Shown here in pieces: positions 20,462 to 28,544 of a stretch of DNA of 64,000 nucleotides; within the stretch, counting starts at the first letter, position 1; the number at the start of each line of letters is the position of its first letter. The translations under genes and the position numbers were made by a program. Where the stretch lies: NCBI RefSeq assembly GCF_022023855.1, contig NZ_CP059450.1:248001-312000 (forward strand), written 5' to 3'. The notes under the pieces are model-generated. The model had not been told where the DNA came from. It saw nothing but the letters and a program-made list of their open reading frames with translations, and did no database searches. The DNA is from Azospirillum brasilense. Lineage in GTDB: Bacteria; Pseudomonadota; Alphaproteobacteria; Azospirillales; Azospirillaceae.

Positions 20462-20543
20462 TGACCCAAACAGGCGACTTCTTGCCAAAATTCAGCGGGA
20501 AGTCTTTATCTGTCTCACGTTCCCTGCATTTTGAAGCGTTCAT

Positions 20544-20595
20544 CCAGGAATCTCCTCCAGCCCGACCGAGAACTCCGGCAGGAGGAGACTCCTGG
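20544..20595. terminator. Probable bidirectional terminator between convergent cargo operons
   Basis: CCAGGAATCTCCTCC (20544-20558) pairs with GGAGGAGACTCCTGG (20581-20595) with one mismatch, leaving a 22-base loop. The hairpin lies between the ends of the KAP gene (plus strand) and the 300-residue gene (minus strand). It lacks a long T run on either side. Confidence 0.5.
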
Positions 20596-20607
20596 GTAAA
20601 GGTAATC

Positions 20608-21510
20608 CTATGCCACATGGCGCAGCGTTACCCTATTCGTCGGGTCGGCCACGTCATCTGCATTCTCGCATGCTGTGATAAATGCCACCTGGGCCCAAGG
20701 AATGTTCGCCGCAGCCATTCTCCGGGCAGCCGAGTTGACGTATCTCGCAGCATGATCTTTAGACCATTGCCAAGACCGACAGATCCTCGTGCCGATCGCC
20801 CAAGTCGCCGCAACAGGCCTCCCCCCACCTATAGGCCCCCGTATCGCAACGATCCTCCCTTCGATAGCACGATAGTAGACACCGGGCGCCCTTAAGGTAG
20901 CGCACAGATAGAGAAGTAGTGCATTGCGGCAAAGTTCCCTACCGCCTTCCTGCAGCTTGTTACCTGAATATATGAATCCGCTAAGGGGCTGCCCAAATAG
21001 GTGTAGGTCAGCGAAAGCGCCAATCCTACTTTCTAGCGCTTCGAGGCTCCATGCCCCAGACTGCGATCCGGCAAGGTGGAACACTAGTTCTCCTGGGAAT
21101 AGGGGCGACATGATAACGACCCGATCCTGCGCCTGGTCGAATAGGACGTAAGCTTTGGTGTTCTTCTGGACAGTCGTCGCTGCGTCCCACGCCCGGGAGG
21201 GATCTGTCATGAGCCCCGGGTATCGTTGGCAATTTTTTAGGCGGTCATCACAGAAGAATACGTCCCCTGGGGATGGTGGAGCGGCCATAGTCAGATTGAC
21301 TAACTGCGGGGCAGCGCTGCCCGCCGCGTCTGGCCCTTGCTCATCCTGGACTAACATAAACGGGCCCTGGGGAGAAGCAGACCCCAACCGCCAATCAGCC
21401 ACTTTACGCATGCAGTTCTCAAGGAACTCCAATTCAGAAGCCGGGTTCTCGTGCCGGAGTTGTAGCCTTGACCGTACGGACTGCCGTACCTCTTCGTTCC
21501 GAAATGGCAT
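20608..21510 (-). CDS. Unrecognised 300-residue protein, last gene of the ABC-3C-like operon
   Basis: The start at 21510 overlaps the stop of the preceding gene by one base, so the genes are translated together. The N-terminus is charged and helical (NEEVRQSVRSRLQLRHENPA), the middle is strand-rich (TKAYVLFDQAQDRVVIMS), and a late segment reads GRIVAIRGPIGGGRPVAATW. There are no transmembrane segments and no nuclease, NADase or protease motif I can identify with confidence. In ABC-3C/Lamassu operons the extra gene next to the ATPase and middle component encodes the toxic effector, so this is the effector candidate. It could also be a sensor. Confidence 0.6.
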   Translation of the reverse strand: MPFRNEEVRQSVRSRLQLRHENPASELEFLENCMRKVADWRLGSASPQGPFMLVQDEQGPDAAGSAAPQLVNLTMAAPPSPGDVFFCDDRLKNCQRYPGLMTDPSRAWDAATTVQKNTKAYVLFDQAQDRVVIMSPLFPGELVFHLAGSQSGAWSLEALESRIGAFADLHLFGQPLSGFIYSGNKLQEGGRELCRNALLLYLCATLRAPGVYYRAIEGRIVAIRGPIGGGRPVAATWAIGTRICRSWQWSKDHAARYVNSAARRMAAANIPWAQVAFITACENADDVADPTNRVTLRHVA

Positions 21511-22211
21511 CAGGCGGCCCTCCGTCGCAATTCCTGTAGGTAGAGGAAATAAAGCGCTACTTCCTCTCGTTTATTGGGGCGGCCCCCCGCCTCCTCGTAA
21601 TCGGCTATCCATCTAGCGGCTTCCAAAACGCGGTTTGTCCCAGTCCGCTTGATCCAAGCACTGGATTTGTTTTGTAGGCTATCGTCCCGTAATAGGGCGT
21701 CTTCTGCAGCCACGTCTTCGGCGCTCATCTCGCCGATTTCCGAAAAACCTTTGCAAAGATCATGGGCGAAGCTGTAAAGACGCTCACTGGCAGGTGGTCG
21801 CCGGAGAAGCTCCACAAGCGCGAGCCCGGGTGAAGCTAAATCATACCTGTCATTTTCGAGACGCTTGTGCCCAGTGTTGTTCCTCCCGATGCGGCGACGC
21901 CCAAGATTTATTACCATGCCAGAAACAACCAGTCGCTCCACAGCTTCCTGAGCTTCAGGGTAATATGGGGCATCGTCAACTTTGACGATGAGTGGAACGG
22001 GCTGCTCCAATCCGTATACGGGTGTAAGCACGGCGCCGTAAAATAGTAGTAGATGAAGCCGATTGGCGTCCAACGGTGCCAGCCCAGTTCTACGCGCTCC
22101 AGAAAGCATAAATAGCAACCAAGTTGAAAGTCTCTCAAAGCCGCCACCGTAGCTGAGCTTTGCAAGGGTTTCTGGTTGTGATGCTTCGAGGGAAAAGTAG
22201 TTCGGCATCAT
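21510..22211 (-). CDS. Putative ABC-3C middle component (LmuC-like)
   Basis: This 233-residue protein overlaps the ATPase C-terminal gene by four bases (22208-22211) and the next gene by one base. It is mostly helical: YGGGFERLSTWLLFMLSGA, then LHLLLFYGAVLTPVYG, then a wing-like part (ERLVVSGMVINLGRRRIGRN). Size, helical character and position between an SMC-like ATPase and a last gene fit the small middle component of ABC three-component systems, thought to bridge ATPase and effector. No family signature was verified, and a kleisin-like or winged-helix adaptor is an equivalent description. Confidence 0.5.
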   Translation of the reverse strand: MMPNYFSLEASQPETLAKLSYGGGFERLSTWLLFMLSGARRTGLAPLDANRLHLLLFYGAVLTPVYGLEQPVPLIVKVDDAPYYPEAQEAVERLVVSGMVINLGRRRIGRNNTGHKRLENDRYDLASPGLALVELLRRPPASERLYSFAHDLCKGFSEIGEMSAEDVAAEDALLRDDSLQNKSSAWIKRTGTNRVLEAARWIADYEEAGGRPNKREEVALYFLYLQELRRRAA

Positions 22212-22798
22212 GGGTAGCCCGCACCCTCGAGTGCTTCTTCAAACACGGCATCGTAATGGTCTTTGAATTTGGCGTAGGCGCGGGGCAACCGAGCAATATC
22301 GGTCAACCTCAAAATATGTCGGAGTCGATCAACTCGAGTTAGTGGGCTGGGGTGTTCAAGGTTATCCGTCCCCAAAAGGGCGGGAATCATGCGTTCGCCA
22401 TTCAGATTGCAGGAGGCAAGTAAAACGTTTTGTTCGTGTTTTCCGAGAAACTCCCGGATTAGCGCGCCAGCTCGTTCGACGAATGGTGCGTCTAGGCTAG
22501 CCTCTGGCGTCTCGACCACCAGCATCGAGGGTTGATCAGTGCTGGCAACTTCAAGTAACGCCATTCTGAAGGCGAGTTCGATGAACTCGCGCTGAGACTC
22601 TGAGACCTGCTCGTCGCCGTCCCGAAGCATGGGAGGGCCTTGATCGCCTGACGTCATCTGCACTCTGAAAGTCGGCCATTCAATCTCTGGGTCTTCCTGG
22701 GCGACCCTGCCTCGGCGCATGTCAAACACCAGCTGACATTCTTCAATAAGGAATTCGTTAGCGTAGTGTTGGAATGCTTGTATCAGTTGCCCCCTCAC
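22208..22798 (-). CDS. C-terminal half of an SMC/Rad50-like ATPase (separate frame)
   Basis: The frame can start at GTG 22798 (196 residues). Coding-like sequence in this frame continues upstream to about 22830 (KLVISASARIDEV) without a standard start codon. It contains the ABC signature region VSESQREFIELAFRMALLE (residues 65-83) and a Walker B-like strand SMLVVETPEASLD (91-103), which the upstream gene lacks. The two products must therefore combine to make one ATPase head. Either the family is naturally split, a -1 shift at the GAAAAC stretch (about 22832-22837) fuses them, or a mutation has broken one gene. Confidence 0.72.
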   Translation of the reverse strand: MRGQLIQAFQHYANEFLIEECQLVFDMRRGRVAQEDPEIEWPTFRVQMTSGDQGPPMLRDGDEQVSESQREFIELAFRMALLEVASTDQPSMLVVETPEASLDAPFVERAGALIREFLGKHEQNVLLASCNLNGERMIPALLGTDNLEHPSPLTRVDRLRHILRLTDIARLPRAYAKFKDHYDAVFEEALEGAGYP

Positions 22799-22824
22799 CT
22801 CATCGATGCGAGCTGATGCAGAGA

Positions 22825-24408
22825 TTACCAGTTTTCGTGGAAACGAGCCGTCTTTTCGAGTTCTGCCTTATAACCTTTGATTCTTGCTTCGAAGAAATCC
22901 CGTTCCTTCTGGAGTTCGGACATCTGCTCTTGGTCCGGGAATGTTGCCTCGATTTGGATGAGTTCCGCCCGCTTGGCCCTGATAACCTCAGTCAAACGGC
23001 CGCAAGCCATCACTAGTTCGTCGTACGATGCAGTTAATTGACGATGTTTCTCTTCCATCTCCCGAAGCTGCAACTGACAGGCCTGAAGCGCTTTTTGGGC
23101 ACCCAACAATTCCTCAAGCCGCCTTGCTACGAGCCCTTCGGCTTCAACCGGCATATCGATGTGCGACTCGCACACCGGACATTGATGAGCTTCAAGCAGG
23201 GCCGCCGCACGCTCCCTTACTTTTGGAGTGCCCGTCCCGCATACCTTGCACCCCTCTTCCGCGAGGATTGCTTCAATGTACACGTCTGCCGGCGATCGGA
23301 TTGAGTGGAAGGCTGCATGATAATGATCTGCCTCAGCACGTGTCGCACGCTCTGAGGCTTTCATGACATTGTGTCGCTGCAGTAGCAGCGCTGGTCCAGA
23401 CTGCTCGATTAGCTTTTCAATTTCAATCAATTCATGCTTTGTAATCTCAAAGGAATCCTCCGCGTCCTTAATCTCGCGGACTACAAGCTCGCGGCGCTTG
23501 ACCAATGCTGGCGTTGCTTCTTTCTTTAGCTCTTCATGTAAGCGCTTTTCGGCGGACCCTGCTTGCCAACGAAAATTCCTATAGGCGCTGTCAAGTGCCA
23601 GCAAATCGTTCCTGGACTTAGCAATTTTTTGCGATAATTCTTCATCAACAAAAAGAATTCGCAGAGCTACAAATTGCCCTGCAGGGCGCCAAACGAGAGA
23701 AACCTTACCCTCAAGGAAGAATATTAGGTTACGGACTAGGAAGTCAAACTCGTAATGCCGCTGCTCATCATAAGCGATGGATTCCGAAACCCCTGAAAGC
23801 TTGCATAGGTGGCCAAATATTTCTTCCTCACTCGGCTGATCAACGCGAAAACCGTTGAGAGTGTACCACTTGGGTCTAAGGTTCTTTAAACGCCGACAGA
23901 TGGTCACCTCATCGGTACCGAACTGGAATGTTGCTGCAATTTCCGCCTCTTCGGCTCCATCAGTGACGCGCTGGGCGAAGAAGGGGAACTTCGAGCGAAA
24001 TGTGAGCCCAGACTGCTTTCGCCCTGGTTCGTCTGCTTCGGCTTTGCTCGGGTCCCAAGGACCGAGCAAAGAGCGCATTACCATGTTTAGTAGGGTCGTT
24101 TTGCCGACACCGTTAATACCAACAGCCACGTTGACGCCGTATTGGAAATGCTTTTCGAACCCCGCGTTTGCACGCACTCCGGGGTATAGGTCGTATCCAT
24201 GGACCGCAATGTGACGAAGAATCGGAAATTTGATGCGTGCCAATCTTGCGGTCCTTCTGTTCGCTGCCCACTGTCGGGTCGCATATGGTTGTATGTAGTG
24301 GGTCCCACTCTCCATATCGGATATGCGTAGCACTTCTGTCCGAATCATGCAAATCTGGAGGAATCTTAGAGCCAGTTCATTGGGTGAAGCGGCCCTTGGC
24401 CGATCCAA
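22825..24408 (-). CDS. N-terminal half of an SMC/Rad50-like ATPase with hook-like CxxC pair
   Basis: The product has 527 residues if it starts at TTG 24408; ATG 24348 (MIRTEVLRIS) is a likelier start. Walker A is GINGVGKTTLLN (98-109). Predicted coiled coils (about 255-370 and 425-520) flank two CxxC pairs, CKVC (387-390) and CPVC (410-413), a zinc-hook-like arrangement. The frame ends at TAA 22825, before the signature and Walker B motifs, which are encoded in the next gene. It is the first gene of a four-gene operon. The architecture matches LmuB/ABC-3C or Rad50-like DNA sensors that detect foreign DNA ends or replication intermediates. Confidence 0.8.
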   Translation of the reverse strand: MDRPRAASPNELALRFLQICMIRTEVLRISDMESGTHYIQPYATRQWAANRRTARLARIKFPILRHIAVHGYDLYPGVRANAGFEKHFQYGVNVAVGINGVGKTTLLNMVMRSLLGPWDPSKAEADEPGRKQSGLTFRSKFPFFAQRVTDGAEEAEIAATFQFGTDEVTICRRLKNLRPKWYTLNGFRVDQPSEEEIFGHLCKLSGVSESIAYDEQRHYEFDFLVRNLIFFLEGKVSLVWRPAGQFVALRILFVDEELSQKIAKSRNDLLALDSAYRNFRWQAGSAEKRLHEELKKEATPALVKRRELVVREIKDAEDSFEITKHELIEIEKLIEQSGPALLLQRHNVMKASERATRAEADHYHAAFHSIRSPADVYIEAILAEEGCKVCGTGTPKVRERAAALLEAHQCPVCESHIDMPVEAEGLVARRLEELLGAQKALQACQLQLREMEEKHRQLTASYDELVMACGRLTEVIRAKRAELIQIEATFPDQEQMSELQKERDFFEARIKGYKAELEKTARFHENW

Positions 24409-24486
24409 ATTGTAGAATTTGGATATAGTCCTGTAATGCGCAATGAATGAAAAAGAAATAATTTGCTAGAAAATGGGTTGAGCAAC

Positions 24487-24900
24487 ATGGGTAGCCAAGT
24501 AACGGGCTCGAAATGCCGTAAATGTGGCGGAAGTAACTTTGGATATTGGACGCCAAGCAGTGGTGCCCGCTCAAAACGTTATTGTAGGAGCTGCCGTCAG
24601 TTTCGTGCTTTACAGTATCGATTGCGCGCCATGAAAAATGGTGGCTCGCATACCGCAGCAGAGTGGAGCAAAAAGATTGCCTTATATCCTGCGTGCCCCG
24701 GCTGCAACATACTTTGGACTGAAATACCACCACGTCCAAACGCTAGATACAGGCATAAATGGACAAAAGATCACATAATCCCGCTAATGTTAGGTGGGAG
24801 CAACAATATTAATAATGTTAGGCCATTATGTTATAGATGTAATTTTAAAAAGGGGGCGAATATTATTTTTGATGAACTGGGTAAGGATGACGCTTTTTGA
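24487..24900 (+). CDS. HNH endonuclease-like protein
   Basis: The start ATG 24487 gives 137 residues; a longer frame from TTG 24463 is less likely. The N-terminus has a zinc-ribbon pair, CRKCGG and YCRSCRQF. A further CPGC and the HNH core KDHIIPLMLGGSNNINNVRP followed by LCYRCNFKKG complete a beta-beta-metal nuclease fold. The region is markedly A+T-rich, a sign of separate origin. It is divergent from the SMC-like gene and convergent with tnsC. It could be a restriction-type nuclease of the cargo or a solitary homing-type nuclease. Confidence 0.8.
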   Translation: MGSQVTGSKCRKCGGSNFGYWTPSSGARSKRYCRSCRQFRALQYRLRAMKNGGSHTAAEWSKKIALYPACPGCNILWTEIPPRPNARYRHKWTKDHIIPLMLGGSNNINNVRPLCYRCNFKKGANIIFDELGKDDAF

Positions 24901-24981
24901 GAAATATTTCTGGTATAATATGATCATATCGATGCTTATGTAGAAATAAACTCGTAGTGATTTCGGAACGCACGTGTGCAG

Positions 24982-25896
24982 CTATAGTGGTTTCCACGTC
25001 TTCCTTCTTTCGCTTGGAGCGATCCATGGCAAGTGTTCCATCAGTTCCGTGTCAATAGCTTCTTTTCCACTTGTGATCGCAGTCTCTGCTGCTGCGGTCA
25101 TTAGCTTCCAAGTTTCGCCCGTTAGACCTTCGCTCATGGTATGAAAGCGGCTCACAAGCTGTCGAGAGTGGAAGTTACTTTCCTGCTGCAATCCCATGGC
25201 CTCGCACAGGCGGGCCAGGAAAAGAGCGTAGTCCTTGCCAATGGTCCATCTTGGGATATGGAAGGGCTCGAATCGGTTGCCGAGCTGCTGGTCCGTCTGG
25301 AAGGTGCGCAGGGCGTCCTGAGTGCCGACGGCTACGATGGGAATGCGCAACTCGTTGCTCAGGGCCTTCACCGAGTTCAGGAAAATGCTGCGCTGATCGA
25401 CCTTGCCGGCAAGGATGTGGTGAATCTCGTCAATCACGATCATGCGCACGCCGACCTGTGGCAGCAGGCGCAGTACTTGGTCGTATTTCCGGTCGGCGCG
25501 CGCAGTGGCAAGGTATGGGGCATTCAGACGGCGCAGGAATGCGTCGTAGAGGCCGCCGATGTCGGGATGTGCGGGGGCCTGGACCATCAGCACAGGGACC
25601 TCTGCACATTCGCCGGCATCGCTTTCGGCCGTTCCGTTTATGTCGCGGGCAAATTTTAGGCAAACAGTCGTCTTGCCGTTGTTGGTGTCGCTGTAGATCA
25701 GGCAGCACGGCGGCCGGTGGGTCTGGGGACCGTCGATCAGCTTGGTCAATCGCTCGACCGCCGCTGTCGCCACTGGGTAGTCGATCCACCGGACTTTCCG
25801 GATAGAGCGTAGACGCTCATGCAGTTCCCAGCTGGGATCATCCGGAGGAGGCACTGAGACAGCGCCGTTGGGGTGAGGCTGTGGGACGCTTACCAT
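24982..25896 (-). CDS. tnsC: TnsC/TniB-type AAA+ transposition regulator
   Basis: The protein has 304 residues. The P-loop is YSDTNNGKTT (68-77), where Ser replaces the first Gly, as is common in TniB-type proteins. Walker B is RMIVIDEIHH (151-160), and a sensor-like segment follows in PIVAVGTQDA. It would polymerise on DNA, connect TniQ-marked targets with TnsB and prevent insertion near existing copies. Its start overlaps the tnsB stop by seven bases. The short length is nearer to TniB of Tn5053-like elements than to Tn7 TnsC. Confidence 0.9.
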   Translation of the reverse strand: MVSVPQPHPNGAVSVPPPDDPSWELHERLRSIRKVRWIDYPVATAAVERLTKLIDGPQTHRPPCCLIYSDTNNGKTTVCLKFARDINGTAESDAGECAEVPVLMVQAPAHPDIGGLYDAFLRRLNAPYLATARADRKYDQVLRLLPQVGVRMIVIDEIHHILAGKVDQRSIFLNSVKALSNELRIPIVAVGTQDALRTFQTDQQLGNRFEPFHIPRWTIGKDYALFLARLCEAMGLQQESNFHSRQLVSRFHTMSEGLTGETWKLMTAAAETAITSGKEAIDTELMEHLPWIAPSERRKTWKPL

Positions 25897-27830
25897 TCTT
25901 CCACCCCTGTTTTCACGTCGTGCTCATCGAAATCAAAGTCGAAATCCGAATCGCTGCCCCGCGGTTTGCCCCGGTCGGGCTTCACGGCCGAAGCCGTGTT
26001 GTCCACGACAAGCGAGAGGTGGCCGTCGTTACGACGGTCGTCTGAGGGTGGATCGGGAGAGGGCGCGGGAGGCAGCGCGATTTCGGCATGGTGCTTCTTG
26101 CGTTCACGGTTCCGCCGCTTGCGCTTGGTTTCCTTCTGGGCTTCCTCCTCAATCCGCAGCATTTCCTGGCGAGCTTCGAAGATCTCGTCCTCATTGGCGC
26201 CCTTGATGCCGCGGTCGCTCAGGAACTTTTCGGCCGCCCGATATTCCCAGATCGAGATCGACGGCTTGGTCAGGTCGCGGTAGGGCACTTCGAAGTACTC
26301 GTTCTGGTCGGAGTCGAGCACGTAGACGCGACTGATGTCGGTGGGGTCGCGCCGCACCACGAACTTGCGCTTCTGCCGGCCGAGAGAGACGTTGATCCAC
26401 GGACGGATCACGTCGCCGTAGTAGGCCACCTTGTCCCAGACGATGCCGTCGCGCTGGACGGTCCGCTCTTCAAAGGGCAGGAAGTCGATCCGCAGGCGTC
26501 GCGGATCGGATACTGGCTCCGGCAAGCCGGTTCCCTTTTGCCTCCCGTTGCCGAGGATCCCCTCGCGCCACCTTTCGATCGGCGGCATGCCGATGCCGCG
26601 GTGCTCGCGCTTGTGGTAGACGCCGACGATGAACTGTACCAGCCACCGCCGGATTTCCGGCAGGGTCATAATTGACCGGGCGTCCGAGTCGTACTCGCCG
26701 CGCTGCTTCGGGTTCGCGAAGGTGGTGCCGGGCAGGGCGTGGATTTCCTTCGCCACAGTGCCCATCAGCCGCTCGATATGACCGCCGAAATGCGGGGTGC
26801 GCACCGGCCGCCACTGGATGTCGATACCGTACTCTTCGCATGACCGCTTCAGCGTGGCGCTTCGGAAGTCCTTTCCGTTGTCGGCGTGGATCTTCGTCAT
26901 GATACCCCAGACCGGCCATTCGCCCTTGATACCGAGCCGGTCGAGTTCCGCTTCCTTGGGCAGGAAGGCGTGGCACAGGCACAAGCCGACGCCGAATGCG
27001 CTCGGAGCGTCCAACGAGATGTGATAGCCGACAACCATGCGGCTGAAGACGTCGATCGCCAGGGTCAGCCAGGGCCGGCCAATGGGCTGCCGAAACTCCT
27101 CGTCCACCAGGATCAGGTCCAGGAGGGTGTGGTCGATCTGGACAACGTCGAGTGGCCAGCGTCCCTCTGGGAACTCGCCTTTCACCTCTCCGTGCTTGTC
27201 ACGCGCTTCCTTGCGTCCGCGACGCTTGGCTAGGGCATCACGTGGATGGACTGCACGGAGCCGCTTTCGGATCGAGTTGGCGTGCGGCGGTTTGAGACCG
27301 GCGGCGCGGCAGCGGCGCTCCACCTCCTCAATCGCCTTCGTCCCACTGCGCTGCTGACGGGTCAGGTAATACTCGTCGATCACGCTTTGAATGATCGTCT
27401 CCACCTTCGCGTCGAGTCTGGACGGCATTGCCCGGCCACGACGCAGCGGTGCGAGGTAGGAGAGCTGACCGCCGTCACGGTAGAGCTTGATCCAGCGGAA
27501 GAGGGTGGCCGTGCTGATACCGGCGGACTTTGCGGCGGCTTCAACGGCCTCCGTACGGCCTTCGGGCACGTCGAGCAGGGGTTTGATAATCTCCATCCGT
27601 CTTTTGGCTTCGGCAAGGCTCTGCTCATCCTTGGGCCTTGGTGAAGACCGCCGTGCTGCCTCGACCTCCTTCGGTTCCGGCGATTGGAGGTCGGTCACAC
27701 TGACGACATCGGTCTCGCCGGTGGTGTCCTCGATCAGCACCGAGGTCGGCGTGACAGCCCGCACGATGGTCCAGACGCGGTCGCGGTGGAGCACCTTCGA
27801 CTTCGGGCGGTAACTGAGCTTGGCGGCCAT
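25890..27830 (-). CDS. tnsB: TnsB/TniA-type DDE transposase
   Basis: I place the start at ATG 27830 (MAAKLSYRPKSK), behind GTAAGGGGGG; this gives 646 residues. After N-terminal end-binding helix-turn-helix domains (ISTATLFRWIKLYRDG), the integrase core shows VVQIDHT (D233), IHADNGKDF (D317) and GGHIERLMG (E353), a complete DD35E triad. A Mu-transposase C-terminal beta-barrel follows, ending in an acidic tail that could contact TnsC. It should bind the repeats at both transposon ends and join the 3' ends to the target. It lies 11 bp after tnsA and overlaps tnsC, so the three are one operon. Confidence 0.93.
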   Translation of the reverse strand: MAAKLSYRPKSKVLHRDRVWTIVRAVTPTSVLIEDTTGETDVVSVTDLQSPEPKEVEAARRSSPRPKDEQSLAEAKRRMEIIKPLLDVPEGRTEAVEAAAKSAGISTATLFRWIKLYRDGGQLSYLAPLRRGRAMPSRLDAKVETIIQSVIDEYYLTRQQRSGTKAIEEVERRCRAAGLKPPHANSIRKRLRAVHPRDALAKRRGRKEARDKHGEVKGEFPEGRWPLDVVQIDHTLLDLILVDEEFRQPIGRPWLTLAIDVFSRMVVGYHISLDAPSAFGVGLCLCHAFLPKEAELDRLGIKGEWPVWGIMTKIHADNGKDFRSATLKRSCEEYGIDIQWRPVRTPHFGGHIERLMGTVAKEIHALPGTTFANPKQRGEYDSDARSIMTLPEIRRWLVQFIVGVYHKREHRGIGMPPIERWREGILGNGRQKGTGLPEPVSDPRRLRIDFLPFEERTVQRDGIVWDKVAYYGDVIRPWINVSLGRQKRKFVVRRDPTDISRVYVLDSDQNEYFEVPYRDLTKPSISIWEYRAAEKFLSDRGIKGANEDEIFEARQEMLRIEEEAQKETKRKRRNRERKKHHAEIALPPAPSPDPPSDDRRNDGHLSLVVDNTASAVKPDRGKPRGSDSDFDFDFDEHDVKTGVEEW

Positions 27831-27841
27831 GCGCACCCCCC

Positions 27842-28498
27842 TTACGCCGTCTGCAGCACGGTGTTCATGGTGAGCGGACAATCGAGGTCCGCGGTGATCC
27901 TGCCCGTTGCGACCAGATGCCAGAGACATGGCAGGCCCAGTTGCTGCTCGCTCAACGTCGTGAATGCCGACCGGAGCAGATCACCAGCCGCCGTCGTCGT
28001 GATCGCGTTCAGCGCGTCCAGCAGTCGCCGGCATCGGCCGGGATCGGCAGGCCGATGCCGGTACTGCAGGAGGAAGCGAGCATTCTCCAGCCGCGGCGTC
28101 CGGATCGCCGTCTCCGTCACCACCTCGAAGGCCCATCCCCGAGCGGCGGCATACTGACGGGCAGCCTCGAAACGCGCAGCGTAGCGCAGAGCCTTGCGGT
28201 CAAGTTCGGCTTGGTACTTCACTTCAACGAGGCGGGCCGATGGACCACCTGGCCGGTAGAGCACCAGGAAATCGGGGGTGTAGTGAGTATTGCGACCGCT
28301 CGGCGCCGTGTAGTCGATGCGCACCGGCTGTTCCTCGACGCTCTCGACCGTCGGGTCGAAGAGATGGAGGATAGCGAAATCACGCTCCAGCGACGATTCG
28401 AAGGCAAGGGCCGGCTGATTCGGTCGGGACGCCAGACGCCCGGTGACGCTGCTGTGGCTCAGGGGTATAGAGCGGACAGGCATTGGACCGCGCTCCAT
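27842..28498 (-). CDS. tnsA: TnsA-type endonuclease
   Basis: The protein has up to 218 residues. It may instead start at ATG 28483 (MPVRSIPLS), which has GGAG upstream. The restriction-enzyme-like fold is marked by SSLERDF (E38), HYTPDFLV (D76) and the E-x-K pair in LVEVKYQ (E92, K94), so the active site is intact. TnsA nicks the 5' ends of the transposon, and with TnsB this gives cut-and-paste movement. Its presence separates this element from Tn5053/Tn402-like elements, which lack TnsA. Confidence 0.9.
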   Translation of the reverse strand: MERGPMPVRSIPLSHSSVTGRLASRPNQPALAFESSLERDFAILHLFDPTVESVEEQPVRIDYTAPSGRNTHYTPDFLVLYRPGGPSARLVEVKYQAELDRKALRYAARFEAARQYAAARGWAFEVVTETAIRTPRLENARFLLQYRHRPADPGRCRRLLDALNAITTTAAGDLLRSAFTTLSEQQLGLPCLWHLVATGRITADLDCPLTMNTVLQTA

Positions 28499-28544
28499 TA
28501 ACCATATGGAATATTCTGATATGAATCACGGCTTCGGCCGTCGG

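Noticed and set aside
20462..20607. Hairpin at 20544-20595 as part of an RNA antitoxin
   Set aside because: It lies exactly between two convergent gene ends and is better explained as a shared terminator.
24420..24486. Start of the HNH gene at TTG 24463
   Set aside because: The ATG at 24487 fits the zinc-ribbon start better and the intervening codons are A+T-rich spacer-like.
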